Shown here: one piece after another, positions 52,211 to 61,212 of the stretch | Layout: every line of letters begins with the position of its first letter | Numbering within the stretch: the first letter of the stretch is position 1 | Source of the DNA: Emticicia aquatilis | GTDB taxonomy: Bacteria > Bacteroidota > Bacteroidia > Cytophagales > Spirosomataceae | Assembly (NCBI RefSeq): GCF_014644295.1 | Contig: NZ_BMKK01000011.1 | Coordinates: 62,001 to 126,000 of the forward strand | Reading direction: 5' to 3' | DNA: 64,000 bases | Position numbers and translations under genes: made by a program | Notes under the pieces: model-generated | What the model was told of the DNA's origin: nothing | The model's database searches: none | Seen by the model: the letters and a program-made list of their open reading frames with translations, nothing else

Positions 52211-53503
52211 TTAATATTGAAACAACGGATAGTTTTTCATCCAATTGTTGATTTCGCCTCTTACATTCGCAATTTTCGTTGCGTTATCGTGATTCATCAA
52301 TACTTCATCAATCAAATCTACGATTCTTATCATATCAGCTTCTACCAAACCACGAGTTGTCATGGCCGAAGTTCCTACACGCATACCCGAAGTTGTCATG
52401 GCCGATTTATCATCAAACGGAACCATGTTTTTGTTTACCGTAATATCTGCTTGAATCAATGAGTTTTCGGCAATTTTACCAGTCAAGTTTTTCGGACGTA
52501 AGTCAATCAACATCAAGTGATTATCCGTTCCACCAGAAATAACTTTATAGCCACGGTTCATAAATTCTTGAGCCATTACTTTGGCATTTTTCTGAACCTG
52601 TACTTGGTAGTTATAGAAACCTTCAGTCAAGGCCTCGCCGAAAGCAACCGCTTTAGCAGCAATAATATGCTCCAATGGTCCACCTTGCGTACCTGGGAAA
52701 ACACCAGAATCTAACAATGACGACATCATTCTGATTTCGCCTTTTGGCGTTGTGATTCCGAAAGGATTCGGGAAGTCATTACGCATCATGATTACACCAC
52801 CACGAGTACCACGAAGGGTTTTGTGGGTAGTTGTTGTCACGATATGACAGTGGTCGAATGGGTCGTTTAATAAACCTTTAGCAACCAAACCCGCTGGGTG
52901 TGAAATATCAGCCAACAAGATTGCACCGATTGAATCAGCAATTTGGCGAAGACGGATATAATCCCAGTCACGAGAATAAGCCGATGCTCCACAAATAATC
53001 ATTTTCGGACGTTCTTTGTGAGCAGTTTCTTCAACTTTATTCCAGTCGATTAAGCCCGTTTCTTGCTCAACACCGTAGAAGAAAGGTTGGAAGTATTTTC
53101 CAGAAATATTTACTGGCGAACCGTGTGAAAGGTGTCCACCGTGAGCAAGGTTAAAGCCTAAGATTTTATCACCAGGTTTCAAGCATGCCACAAAAACCGC
53201 CATATTCGCCTGAGCTCCAGAGTGCGGCTGAACGTTTGCCCAAGTAAGATTAAATAATTGTTTGAGACGGTCGATAGCAATTTGCTCAACTTGGTCAACT
53301 ACCTCACAACCACCATAATAGCGTTTTCCTGGAAGACCTTCAGCGTATTTATTTGTCAAAACACTACCTGCCGCTTCCATCACCTGTGGCGACACGAAGT
53401 TTTCAGAAGCAATCAATTCGATGCCATGTAATTGGCGATTGTTTTCTTTCGTGATTAAATCAAAGATTTGCGTGTCACGAATGATGGAAGTTTCTACAGA
53501 CAT
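52211..53503 (-). CDS. glyA: Serine hydroxymethyltransferase
   Basis: 430 aa PLP enzyme. Signatures: [52 protein letters not shown], the PLP-lysine region [18 protein letters not shown], and [16 protein letters not shown]. It converts serine plus tetrahydrofolate to glycine and methylene-THF in the cytoplasm, the main one-carbon source. Length is normal. It has its own -7 box and terminator. The leader can form a GGTGTT/AACACC hairpin. Confidence 0.96.
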   Translation of the reverse strand: MSVETSIIRDTQIFDLITKENNRQLHGIELIASENFVSPQVMEAAGSVLTNKYAEGLPGKRYYGGCEVVDQVEQIAIDRLKQLFNLTWANVQPHSGAQANMAVFVACLKPGDKILGFNLAHGGHLSHGSPVNISGKYFQPFFYGVEQETGLIDWNKVEETAHKERPKMIICGASAYSRDWDYIRLRQIADSIGAILLADISHPAGLVAKGLLNDPFDHCHIVTTTTHKTLRGTRGGVIMMRNDFPNPFGITTPKGEIRMMSSLLDSGVFPGTQGGPLEHIIAAKAVAFGEALTEGFYNYQVQVQKNAKVMAQEFMNRGYKVISGGTDNHLMLIDLRPKNLTGKIAENSLIQADITVNKNMVPFDDKSAMTTSGMRVGTSAMTTRGLVEADMIRIVDLIDEVLMNHDNATKIANVRGEINNWMKNYPLFQY

Positions 53504-53577
53504 AATTTGGTAAATTGGTTATCAGTTATTGGTTATTGGTGTTTCCAACCAACACCGGCTTTGGAGTCATTAGATTA

Positions 53578-53585
53578 CAAAATTA
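53578..53585 (-). promoter_or_regulatory. Probable -7 box for glyA
   Basis: TAATTTTG on the minus strand fits TAnnTTTG and predicts a leader of about 65-70 nt containing a small hairpin. No clear -33 TTTG. Confidence 0.4.
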
Positions 53586-53675
53586 ACTGATAATTAATAG
53601 AAGATGAATTTTTGACAAAATAATATTTGGCTGACTTTGAATTATTGAGGAGTTTCTTGGTAAAGTGATATTTTT

Positions 53676-53705
53676 AGTCGATAGACGATAGTCAATGGTC
53701 CACAG
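53676..53705. repeat. AGTCGATAGAC-word spacer (copy 1)
   Basis: AGTCGATAGACGATAGTCAA followed by TGGTCCACAG. The same words in shuffled order appear at 57200-57285. Lies between glyA and the unknown 439-aa gene. Confidence 0.55.
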
Positions 53706-53732
53706 AAATACTATTTAGTGTGAAAGTGTTGA

Positions 53733-55052
53733 TTATCTCACAAACGTATTTTCTTTCAGCATTTTTTCTAAAACCTCACAGCTTGAAACATACGAAAGTT
53801 CGCTTTGATAAGAGCCGCCATTAATAATAAAAACTCGTGGATATGCCTTGAAAAATGCTTTTTTGTAGGCATCGGCCAATGTTTCTAAGCCAATATCAAG
53901 GCGTTTTTCGTTGATTTCGGCTTCGCTGTATTCTTGTAATGATTCTTTCTGCCAATAGTTTCTCGAAAGTTTTTTCTCTAAATCTGGTATCGCACATTTT
54001 AGATTGGCCTCTAATTGAAAGCGATAAACCCTTACTTTGCCAAATGAAAATACGTTGAGTTCATTATTTGTATTGTTTGCGACAGCCTGACCCCTAAAAC
54101 TTCCTCTACTTGCATTGACTCTGTTTACATGATGAGGCAACAATTTTCCATCTCTTACTGCTTGAGTAATTATTCCTTTAATATCGCTTTCTTCTGCTGG
54201 AAACGAACTGGAAAAAATATCAAGAACAATGCTACTATTCAACATCGAATTATTGAAGTTTTGCTCAGCGAAGTAAAATATACGCCTATCTTTTGAAGAG
54301 TTTTGGGAATCTCTACCCGATAGTCCAATCAGATTTTCATCGGGATACCCATTGTTTTCGATGATTTTGACAATGGAATTATAGACAAGATGCTGATTTT
54401 TTGAGAATATCTCGTTATTGATTTTTCTTAAACTATCTTGCTGGAGTTTGAGTTTGCCTGATAAATTATTGAAAAAATAAAGACTATCTACAAAGCTACT
54501 TACTCTAACTGCAATCGTTGTATCTTTTCCGTTTATTTTAGTAGTAAATGTTTGTGGTAAACTATGATTTTTGGCAAAATACTCTCTTAAATCGGCCGTT
54601 AATGGAGTGTATATAGTTTTTGTACTCAAAGCATAAATTTTATTCAAACTATCTCTCAGTTCTCGATTAATATTGGGCTTTACCTGCTTCATTTGGCCCT
54701 CAAATTTGCTCCATGTTTTGCAGGTATCGGCTACATAATGGAAGAAAACATCCTTCCGCAGACTATCTGAAGGATAGCCTTTTTCTACTATTTTCTCTAA
54801 ATAATCAAAAACTGTTGACATCTTGCCAACCATTGCGGCACAAATGGCGGCATTGTAATAATCTTTGGCAAAAGGTTTTTTTACGTTATCGAAAGCAGCT
54901 TTATAATAATCGAGAGCTTCGTAATAATTGGTGTCAACAATGGCCAGTTCAGCCGAATTGATGATAGGATGATAGATGCGAGTAAAATCGCCTTGGGCGA
55001 ATAAAACCCGATAGGGGAATAAGAAAATAAGTATTAGTAATAGGTTTTTCAT
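53733..55052 (-). CDS. Exported protein of unknown function with N-terminal TPR-like part
   Basis: 439 aa with signal peptide (PYRVLFAQ). Residues about 30-110 look like tetratricopeptide helices (YYEALDYYKAAFDNVKKPFA, DYYNAAICAAMVGKMSTVFD, YLEKIVEKGYPSD). The middle (LSGKLKLQQDSLRKINNEIF, VYNSIVKIIENNGYPDENLI) matches a pattern seen in several Bacteroidota periplasmic proteins of unknown role. No catalytic motif. Single gene flanked by structured spacers. Confidence 0.75.
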   Translation of the reverse strand: MKNLLLILIFLFPYRVLFAQGDFTRIYHPIINSAELAIVDTNYYEALDYYKAAFDNVKKPFAKDYYNAAICAAMVGKMSTVFDYLEKIVEKGYPSDSLRKDVFFHYVADTCKTWSKFEGQMKQVKPNINRELRDSLNKIYALSTKTIYTPLTADLREYFAKNHSLPQTFTTKINGKDTTIAVRVSSFVDSLYFFNNLSGKLKLQQDSLRKINNEIFSKNQHLVYNSIVKIIENNGYPDENLIGLSGRDSQNSSKDRRIFYFAEQNFNNSMLNSSIVLDIFSSSFPAEESDIKGIITQAVRDGKLLPHHVNRVNASRGSFRGQAVANNTNNELNVFSFGKVRVYRFQLEANLKCAIPDLEKKLSRNYWQKESLQEYSEAEINEKRLDIGLETLADAYKKAFFKAYPRVFIINGGSYQSELSYVSSCEVLEKMLKENTFVR

Positions 55053-55061
55053 AGATGTGGT

Positions 55062-55092
55062 GCGAACCGAGCGACGGTCGCTTCCCGTTCGC
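55062..55092. repeat. REP-like hairpin sharing a 15-mer with 29076-29090
   Basis: GCGAAC (55062-55067) pairs with GTTCGC (55087-55092). The interior holds CCGAGCGACGGTCGC (55067-55081), the reverse complement of 29076-29090. AAATCTATCTAAA follows near 55109, also found in the first element. Confidence 0.6.
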
Positions 55093-55127
55093 CGTGGTAT
55101 TTAGAGCTAAATCTATCTAAAAATAGA

Positions 55128-55155
55128 AAAACCTGCCCAAATATGAGCAGGTTTT
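55128..55155 (-). terminator. Terminator after the four-TM protein
   Basis: AAAACCTGC (55128-55136) pairs with GCAGGTTTT (55147-55155), followed on the minus strand by TTTCTATTTTT. Confidence 0.85.
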
Positions 55156-55185
55156 AAGAAACATTAACAATGTTTTAACAAAATC

Positions 55186-55686
55186 TTAGACCAAGTATTT
55201 GAGGTTGATGGCATAAAGGCCAGTAAAAATAGCCGATGCAATTAAAGACATGATACCGATACTCCAACCGATGCTTCCACCAAAAATCACGATGGGGGCG
55301 AGGATACCAACCGCATTTCCTGCGATATACACCCAAAAACCTTTTTTGCGTAGTCCCCACATCCAGATTGCACCAAGTATTAGCAAAATACTTGAAATAA
55401 GCGTAACACCACCCGCTAACACTAAATTATCTCTTTGAAACATTTTTTCTGTTTCAGTTTGCGTTTCTTCTACTTTTTCGAGGTCTTTTTCCGACATGTA
55501 CTTCGAGAGCATATCCATCATCATTTCGTTAGCTTGCTCTTTACTTTCCATTACTTTTTCAGGATTGAATGTATTCGGAATCGCTCCATAAAATTTGTAA
55601 GCATTCCAAACGAGGGTCAGGATACACAAGATTGTGAGTAACGTTGGGCGTACTGCCGAACTATTTTCTTCAAATGGATTTTGCAT
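55186..55686 (-). CDS. Small integral membrane protein, four TM helices
   Basis: 166 aa. The first TM is at about 15-35 (LLTILCILTLVWNAYKFYGA). A charged loop of about 60 residues (KVMESKEQANEMMMDMLSKY) contains a coiled-coil-like part. Three more TMs follow at about 88-110, 116-134 and 140-160. No domain or motif gives a function. It is 23 bp downstream of pssA on the same strand, so it may be co-transcribed with it. Confidence 0.75.
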   Translation of the reverse strand: MQNPFEENSSAVRPTLLTILCILTLVWNAYKFYGAIPNTFNPEKVMESKEQANEMMMDMLSKYMSEKDLEKVEETQTETEKMFQRDNLVLAGGVTLISSILLILGAIWMWGLRKKGFWVYIAGNAVGILAPIVIFGGSIGWSIGIMSLIASAIFTGLYAINLKYLV

Positions 55687-55709
55687 GATTTTATATTTTA
55701 AATAACGGT

Positions 55710-56456
55710 TTATGAGTTTTTCGGTAGAAAGTTATTGATAACTGATAGAATGATATACAAAAATATGATTAACGGTATGGCTAAGAATTTTAGACTTACG
55801 AGTAAAATTACAGAAAGAATCAGAAAAATGTATTTGATTTGATTAGATTTCCAAGCAAAACTCTTGAATTTGAGTGCAAATAATGGTATTTCTGAAATTA
55901 GTAAATAACTCATAATGAGCGTATAAGCAATTAAGAATGTAGAGTTAAGAATTAAGAATTTGTATTCGGGATTGAACTCTAAAATCAACGGAAACGAAGC
56001 CACTACAAAAGCATTAGCAGGTGTAGGAACACCAATAAATGAATCGGACTGGCGAGTATCAATATTAAATTTTGCTAAACGCAAGCATGAAAAAAGTGCC
56101 AAAATAAATGCCACATAAGCCAAAGTGGGCAAATGTGTTTGTGATAAAAGATTTGATGGAATTAAATCAGATAAAACGGTATTTTGGGTTGTTGAAATCT
56201 GAATCAATTTGGCAAGAATAAACGAAGGCAAAACGCCAAACGTAACCATATCGGCCAAGGAATCGAGTTGCTTTCCAATTTCAGAATGTTGTTTGAGCAA
56301 TCGAGCCACAAAACCATCTAAGAAGTCAAGAACGCCTGCAATAAATATCAAGTAAGATGCCCAAAGCAGATTGCCTTCAAAAACAAAAACGATACCCAAG
56401 CAACCACAAAGTAGATTGCCGAGCGTCATTATATTTGGAATAGTAAATAATTTCAT
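55710..56456 (-). CDS. pssA: CDP-diacylglycerol-serine O-phosphatidyltransferase
   Basis: 248 aa membrane enzyme with about 7-8 TM helices. The CDP-alcohol phosphotransferase signature DGxxAR(x8)GxxxDxxxD is visible as FLDGFVARLLKQHSEIGKQL and then DSLADMVTFG. It makes phosphatidylserine from CDP-DAG and serine, the precursor of phosphatidylethanolamine. Length and motif are normal for the Bacteroidota type. Upstream spacer has AATGAGTGAATG words. Confidence 0.93.
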   Translation of the reverse strand: MKLFTIPNIMTLGNLLCGCLGIVFVFEGNLLWASYLIFIAGVLDFLDGFVARLLKQHSEIGKQLDSLADMVTFGVLPSFILAKLIQISTTQNTVLSDLIPSNLLSQTHLPTLAYVAFILALFSCLRLAKFNIDTRQSDSFIGVPTPANAFVVASFPLILEFNPEYKFLILNSTFLIAYTLIMSYLLISEIPLFALKFKSFAWKSNQIKYIFLILSVILLVSLKFLAIPLIIFLYIILSVINNFLPKNS

Positions 56457-56464
56457 GTAAGTCC

Positions 56465-56500
56465 AATGAGTGAATGAGTGAATGAGTGAATGATTGAATA
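56465..56500. repeat. AATGAGTGAATGA-word spacer (copy 2)
   Basis: Four near-perfect 8-bp units of AATGAGTG/AATGATTG upstream of pssA. The same words occur at 40959-40995. Confidence 0.65.
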
Positions 56501-56553
56501 AAACTTATTTTTTAGTTTTTTTCTATAATCACAGCATCAATTATTGAAATTTT

Positions 56554-57192
56554 TCAAATTAAAAATGGATTTGTCTTGCGTTCATAGCCGATAGTCGTTG
56601 GGTCGCCATGACCACTATAAACCTTATACTCATCATCGAGTGTCAGAAACTGCGTTTCGATGCTATGAATCAATGCTTCGTGGCTGCAAAAAGGAAAATC
56701 GGTTCTGCCAACGCTTCCTCTGAAAAGCACATCGCCACCGATAACAAATTTCTGAGCATGATTCACAAAAGCTAAATGCCCAGGAGCGTGTCCTGGTACT
56801 AATCTGATTTCCAGTTCCGAGTTTCCGAAGAAAATCTTATCATTTTCATCAATAAACTCATCGGCTTCAACAGGTTCGTAGCCTCTTATTCCCCACATTC
56901 GGCAACGGTTTTCTACATCGGCCAAAATCGGAATTTCGTTTTTGTGAATCAGCATCTTAACACCGAATTTACGCTTCACGTAAGCAGCTCCAAATACGTG
57001 GTCGAGGTGGCAATGGGTTTGTAGTAACTGCTTCACTACCAAACGATTATCTGTAATGAAGTCAGCCAGTTCTTCTTTTTCATATTGAGCTAAGCAACCT
57101 GCATCAATAATAACAGCTTCGTGAGTTTCGTCCCACAAAATATATGTATTTTCAGCAAGTGGCGAGAATGTAAAGGAATGTATATTTATCAT
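56554..57192 (-). CDS. MBL-fold metallo-hydrolase (glyoxalase II-like)
   Basis: 212 aa. Metal ligands: THCHLDHVFGA (HxHxDH), VPGHAPGHLAF and GGDVLFRGSVGRTDFPF, and YSGHGDPTTIGYE near the C-terminus. This is the short glyoxalase-II-like hydrolase subfamily (YcbL type), cytoplasmic. Thioester hydrolysis is likely from the family; the natural substrate is unknown. Gene order with the RsmI-like methylase upstream has a 95-bp structured spacer. Confidence 0.9.
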   Translation of the reverse strand: MINIHSFTFSPLAENTYILWDETHEAVIIDAGCLAQYEKEELADFITDNRLVVKQLLQTHCHLDHVFGAAYVKRKFGVKMLIHKNEIPILADVENRCRMWGIRGYEPVEADEFIDENDKIFFGNSELEIRLVPGHAPGHLAFVNHAQKFVIGGDVLFRGSVGRTDFPFCSHEALIHSIETQFLTLDDEYKVYSGHGDPTTIGYERKTNPFLI

Positions 57193-57199
57193 AAATGAT

Positions 57200-57288
57200 T
57201 AGTCAACGGTCGATGGACAACAGTCCACGGATTTAATTCTGTATTTGTTTTTTTCTATCGGCCATCGTCTGTGGACAGTCGACTATAT
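57200..57288. repeat. GTCGAT/GTCCAC-word inverted repeat spacer
   Basis: AGTCAACGGTCGATGGACAA and further GTCCACGG words on the left face CTATCGGCCATCGTCTGTGG and GACAGTCGAC on the right. The arms are partly complementary and share words with 53676-53705. Confidence 0.55.
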
Positions 57289-57977
57289 CACAAAAGTAAA
57301 AAAATAGTGGGCTTTTTGTGTAAATCGGGTTTAGATTTTCGCCAGTCTTTCACTCGTAGCGTTTTAATGAACTCGTCAGCGGCCGTCACGTTGCAGGCAA
57401 TGCAAAGCAAAGTTTCAGGGTTGAGGTTTTGCAAAACATCTTCCAGTAATTGATTATTTCGGAAAGGAGTTTCCATAAAAATCTGTGTTTGCTGCTTTTT
57501 CTTGGCCAGTTGTTCTAAATCTTTTAAAGATTTTATTCTCAGTTGTTTATCAATTGGCAGATAACCATTGAACGTAAAACTCTGTCCATTAAACCCCGAA
57601 GCCATCAAGGCCATGAGAATTGAACTTGGCCCTACCAACGGCACAACTTTATGCCCCAATTGATGAGCGTAACTTACGGCAATCGCTCCAGGGTCGGCCA
57701 CCCCTGGGCAACCAGCTTCGCTGATGATACCTGCATCGGTTTTTAGTTTTTTTAGTTGTGTAAGGGTTTGGTCGGGTGGGGTATCTTTGTTTAATTCATA
57801 AAAAGTAATATCATCAATCACTTTATTGAGCTTTAGGCTACTAATAAACCGTCGAGCGGTGCGGAGTTCTTCCACAAAAAACACATTCAATTCGCTCACG
57901 ACTGCCTTTATTTGAGGAGGTAAAACTGTTTCTTGCGTGTCGGGTGCGAGAATGGTTGGTATCAGAAAAAGGGTCAT
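57288..57977 (-). CDS. RsmI-like tetrapyrrole-methylase-fold SAM methyltransferase
   Basis: 229 aa. The tetrapyrrole-methylase fold is seen in DAGIISEAGCPGVADPGAIA, KVVPLVGPSSILMALMASGF, FNGYLPIDKQ and IFMETPFRNNQLLEDVLQNL. The family includes RsmI (16S rRNA C1402 2'-O-methylase). This protein is short and lacks the C-terminal part of RsmI, so it is the second Bacteroidota-type paralogue rather than certain RsmI. Its start is 155 bp from divergent selD. Confidence 0.85.
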   Translation of the reverse strand: MTLFLIPTILAPDTQETVLPPQIKAVVSELNVFFVEELRTARRFISSLKLNKVIDDITFYELNKDTPPDQTLTQLKKLKTDAGIISEAGCPGVADPGAIAVSYAHQLGHKVVPLVGPSSILMALMASGFNGQSFTFNGYLPIDKQLRIKSLKDLEQLAKKKQQTQIFMETPFRNNQLLEDVLQNLNPETLLCIACNVTAADEFIKTLRVKDWRKSKPDLHKKPTIFLLL

Positions 57978-58132
57978 ATTTTGTTTAATTCAATTCCGAA
58001 ACAAGCTGTTTCGTTTTTATGGTGGTTTTCATTATCAATGAAAGCTTCTCAGATATTTTAAAAACCAGTTTTATCAAAACCATTCTACAATATTATGTAT
58101 TTTTACGACGGTTTAAAAATCATTAATCAGAT

Positions 58133-59164
58133 ATGTCGGAGATAAAACTTACTCAATATAGTCACGGGTCGGGTTGTGGATGTAAAATTTCGCCCAAAGT
58201 TCTTGACCAAATTTTGCACACATTAACGCCCCAAAATGCCTTCCCAAATCTTTTGGTGGGAAATAAAGACAAAGACGATGCCGCAGTTTTTGATTTAGGC
58301 AATGGCGAAGCAATCATCAGTACGACTGATTTTTTCATGCCAATCGTTGATGATGCTTTTGATTTTGGAAGAATAGCCTCGACCAATGCTTTGAGCGATA
58401 TTTATGCAATGGGTGGTGAACCAATGATGGCGATTGCCATTTTGGGTTGGCCGATTGATACAATTCCGGCCGAAATTGCTCAGAAAGTACTGGATGGTAG
58501 TCGTGCGACTTGCACAGCGGCCAATATTCCGCTGGCAGGTGGACATAGTATTGATAGTCCCGAACCATTTTTTGGTTTGGCCGTTACTGGAAAAGTGAAA
58601 ATTGAGCATCTGAAACAAAACTCAACCGCCACTGAAGGCTGTTTACTTTACCTGACAAAACCGCTCGGTGTTGGACTATTGGCAACGGCTCAAAAAATGG
58701 GTATTTCAAACCCAGAATATTTACAAGTTGCTGTTAATCAGATGGCTACGCTCAATAAAGTAGGAGCAGATTTAGGAAAACTTTCGGCAGTAAAAGCCAT
58801 GACCGACGTAACAGGTTTTGGACTTTTAGGACACTTGGTAGAAATGTGCGAAGGAAGTAATCTAAGTGCCGAAATAAGTTACGAAAAAGTGCCAAAAATG
58901 CCCGAAGCTAACGATTATTTATATCCATTTTGTGCTCCAAAAGGCTGTAATACCAACTGGGAAAGTTATGGCGAAAAAGTATCGGCAATCAATGATACAC
59001 AAAGGATTTTATTGGCCGACCCACAAACCAGCGGTGGACTTCTAATTGCCGTAGAACCAGCAGGAAAAGAGGCATTAGAACGAATTTTGCAAGAAAATGG
59101 CGTCGTAGCTGAGTCTTTCGGACAAATGATTGCTAAAACTGAGAAAAGTATAAATGTGATTTAA
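58133..59164 (+). CDS. selD: Selenide, water dikinase
   Basis: 343 aa, full length. The N-terminal SHGSGCGCKISPKVL holds the active-site Cys (not Sec) and catalytic Lys. NKDKDDAAVFDLGNGEAIIS and STTDFFMPIVDDAFDFGRIA are ATP/metal sites, and TDVTGFGLLGHLVEM is also seen. It makes selenophosphate from selenide and ATP. No selenoprotein machinery (SelA, SelB, tRNA-Sec) is in the window, so in this organism it may feed tRNA 2-selenouridine (MnmH), which is inference. A perfect 32-bp palindrome follows its stop. Confidence 0.95.
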   Translation: MSEIKLTQYSHGSGCGCKISPKVLDQILHTLTPQNAFPNLLVGNKDKDDAAVFDLGNGEAIISTTDFFMPIVDDAFDFGRIASTNALSDIYAMGGEPMMAIAILGWPIDTIPAEIAQKVLDGSRATCTAANIPLAGGHSIDSPEPFFGLAVTGKVKIEHLKQNSTATEGCLLYLTKPLGVGLLATAQKMGISNPEYLQVAVNQMATLNKVGADLGKLSAVKAMTDVTGFGLLGHLVEMCEGSNLSAEISYEKVPKMPEANDYLYPFCAPKGCNTNWESYGEKVSAINDTQRILLADPQTSGGLLIAVEPAGKEALERILQENGVVAESFGQMIAKTEKSINVI

Positions 59165-59181
59165 TTACCCAATTTTCTATT

Positions 59182-59213
59182 CATAGCGATGGGTTTGCAA
59201 ACCCATCGCTATG
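59182..59213. repeat. Perfect 32-bp palindrome (REP-like)
   Basis: The left half CATAGCGATGGGTTTG is followed directly by its exact reverse complement. It lies 18 bp past the selD stop and 32 bp before the GH125 start, with no T run. It looks like a REP-type element rather than a terminator. Confidence 0.7.
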
Positions 59214-59244
59214 GAATTTGATAACAAAACATCGACCATACAAA

Positions 59245-60669
59245 ATGCAACACATCAACCGTCGTAAATTTATACAGCAAAGTACATTGGCTGGTATGGG
59301 TTTATTGATTCAAACCAAAGGTTTCGCACAAGATTTTCCAAGTGTGAGGGTTTCGGCCGACAAACGAAATTTTAGTAGTTTGGCCATCGAAGCGACCATT
59401 AGCCGAATGAAAACTCAGATTAAAGACCCTGAGTTGGCGTGGTTGTTTGAAAACTGTTTCCCGAATACACTTGACACAACCGTTCATTTCAAAAAGAAAA
59501 ACGACCGCCCCGATACTTTTGTGATTACGGGCGATATTCATGCCATGTGGTTGCGAGATAGCACTGCACAAGTAACACCCTATTTGAGTTTGATGAAAGA
59601 AGATGCCGCTCTGCAACAACTCATTGCGGGCGTAATCAATCGCCAAACCGAATGTATTTTAATTGACCCTTACGCCAATGCGTTTAATGATGGTGCAGGA
59701 AAATCAGAGTGGATGAGCGACCATACCGACATGAAACTCGAACTCCACGAACGCAAATGGGAACTTGATTCGCTTTGCTATACAGTTCGTTTGGCGTACA
59801 ATTATTGGAAATTAACAAACGATACGAGCGTTTTTGACGAAAAATGGCTGAAAGCTGCCCAAAGTATTATTGCCACTTGTCGAGAACAACAACGTTTCAA
59901 TGGTGTAGGAAAATATCGTTTCGGGCGAACAACTTCTTGGTCAACTGATACTGTTCCGGGTAATGGATTAGGCAATGTAACCAAACCCAATGGCTTGATT
60001 CACAGTATTTTCCGCCCGTCGGATGATGCTACGGTTTATCCATTTTTGATTCCTGCCAATTTGTTTGCTGTGGTGTCGTTCCGACAAATAGCTGAGATTG
60101 CTACAAAAGTTTATAAAAATGCAGGTTTTGCCAAAGAATGTCAAGATTTTGCGAATGAAGTAGATGCCGCCATTAAAAAACATGCTGTTATTACGCACCC
60201 AAAGTTTGGTAAAATCTACGCCATGGAAGTAGATGGTTTTGGAAATTGTTTGCTACAAGATGATGCGAATGTGCCGAATCTAATGAGTTTGCCGTATTTG
60301 GGTGCAGTAAAAGCCAGTGACCCGATTTACCAAAATACCCGCCGATTTGTGTTGAGCGACTCGAACCCGTATTTCTTCAAAGGAAAAGCGGCCGAAGGTG
60401 TTGGTAGTCCGCACACATTGGTTAATCAGATTTGGCCATTGAGCATTATTATGCGAGCTATGACCTCGACCGATGATAAAGAGATTTTGCAACAACTCAA
60501 AATTCTGAAAAATACGCACGCCAATACGGGCTTCATGCACGAGTCATTTGATAAAGATGATGCGGCTAAATTCACAAGAAAATGGTTTGCGTGGGCCAAT
60601 ACACTTTTTGGTGAAATGATATTGAAAGTTGTCAAAGAACGCCCGCATTTATTGAAAAATATGCTTTGA
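59245..60669 (+). CDS. GH125 exo-alpha-1,6-mannosidase-like enzyme, Tat signal
   Basis: 474 aa from the ATG at 59245; an upstream TTG is unlikely. A twin-arginine signal (INRRKFIQQSTLAGMGLL) directs folded export. (alpha/alpha)6-barrel GH125 motifs: GDIHAMWLRDSTAQVTPYLS, DPYANAFNDG, MKLELHERKWELDSLCYTVR, FGRTTSWSTDTVPGNGLGNV and IFRPSDDATVYPFLIPANLF. It removes terminal alpha-1,6-mannose from N-glycan-like or mannan oligosaccharides. It sits alone with no partner mannosidases. Confidence 0.92.
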   Translation: MQHINRRKFIQQSTLAGMGLLIQTKGFAQDFPSVRVSADKRNFSSLAIEATISRMKTQIKDPELAWLFENCFPNTLDTTVHFKKKNDRPDTFVITGDIHAMWLRDSTAQVTPYLSLMKEDAALQQLIAGVINRQTECILIDPYANAFNDGAGKSEWMSDHTDMKLELHERKWELDSLCYTVRLAYNYWKLTNDTSVFDEKWLKAAQSIIATCREQQRFNGVGKYRFGRTTSWSTDTVPGNGLGNVTKPNGLIHSIFRPSDDATVYPFLIPANLFAVVSFRQIAEIATKVYKNAGFAKECQDFANEVDAAIKKHAVITHPKFGKIYAMEVDGFGNCLLQDDANVPNLMSLPYLGAVKASDPIYQNTRRFVLSDSNPYFFKGKAAEGVGSPHTLVNQIWPLSIIMRAMTSTDDKEILQQLKILKNTHANTGFMHESFDKDDAAKFTRKWFAWANTLFGEMILKVVKERPHLLKNML

Positions 60670-60763
60670 TTGTAGGATAAATTTGTAATTTGGCAGTTTT
60701 TGTGCTGGAAGAACTCTGGCTTTGTAGGATAGAGAATTTGAGAAAATTAACAATTATGAATTA

Positions 60764-60976
60764 ATGAAAATCCTAAATATAATCACTTCACTATTAGTAT
60801 TTTGTTATTGTGGATATATACTGTTAATGGGAAGCGTTTCTTTGTATTCTTCAGACCATAGTAAGAAAAGTTTAACTTTGGGGTCTTATTTGTTTTTTGG
60901 ATTCTTATTACTTCTATTATTTTCAATTTCTGGCTTAAATATTTATAGATTGATAAAGAAGTTTAATAAGAAATGA
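60764..60976 (+). CDS. Small membrane protein, two TM helices
   Basis: 70 aa: MKILNIITSLLVFCYCGYIL (TM1) and SYLFFGFLLLLLFSISGLNI (TM2), ending in a basic tail (KKFNKK). No family recognised. The ATG is preceded by an AT-rich leader (AACAATTATGAATTA). Its stop overlaps the ATG of a doubtful reading frame that runs into the REPIN-like palindrome. Coding status is probable but unproved. Confidence 0.55.
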   Translation: MKILNIITSLLVFCYCGYILLMGSVSLYSSDHSKKSLTLGSYLFFGFLLLLLFSISGLNIYRLIKKFNKK

Positions 60977-61047
60977 CAAATAGACTAAAGAGTCTTAGCG
61001 AAAAAGGAGTAAAAAATATTTGCCAAAAGAGCATAGACCAATGCCTT

Positions 61048-61162
61048 GCTCTGCGAAGTCTCCGACTTCGTAGTAGTGTTAGCTGTTCTCTGAACAGCAG
61101 TATTTGGATACGTCGTTCAGAGAACGACATTCACACCTACGAAGTCGGAGACTACGCAGAGC
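61048..61162. repeat. REPIN-like 115-bp palindromic element
   Basis: The 26-bp ends (61048-61073 and 61137-61162) are complementary with one mismatch. Inside each end sits a GACTTCGTAG head. Two triloop hairpins lie between: GCTGTTC-tct-GAACAGC (61082-61098) and GTCGTTC-aga-GAACGAC (61112-61128). The two halves are inverted copies of one GTAG-headed REP unit around an about 13-bp centre. Confidence 0.75.
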
Positions 61163-61212
61163 GTTTTTAGCACTAATTAATTTAGAAACATTATTATCCC
61201 AAACATTAAACA

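Noticed and set aside
53504-53570. Glycine or THF riboswitch in the glyA leader
   Set aside because: Only a short GGTGTT/AACACC hairpin is present; none of the conserved core of these riboswitch classes was seen.
60973-61170. 65-aa reading frame overlapping the small membrane protein stop by ATGA
   Set aside because: Most of it lies inside the 115-bp palindrome, and the translated hairpin arms give Arg/Ser-rich low-meaning sequence; no family or separate start signal.
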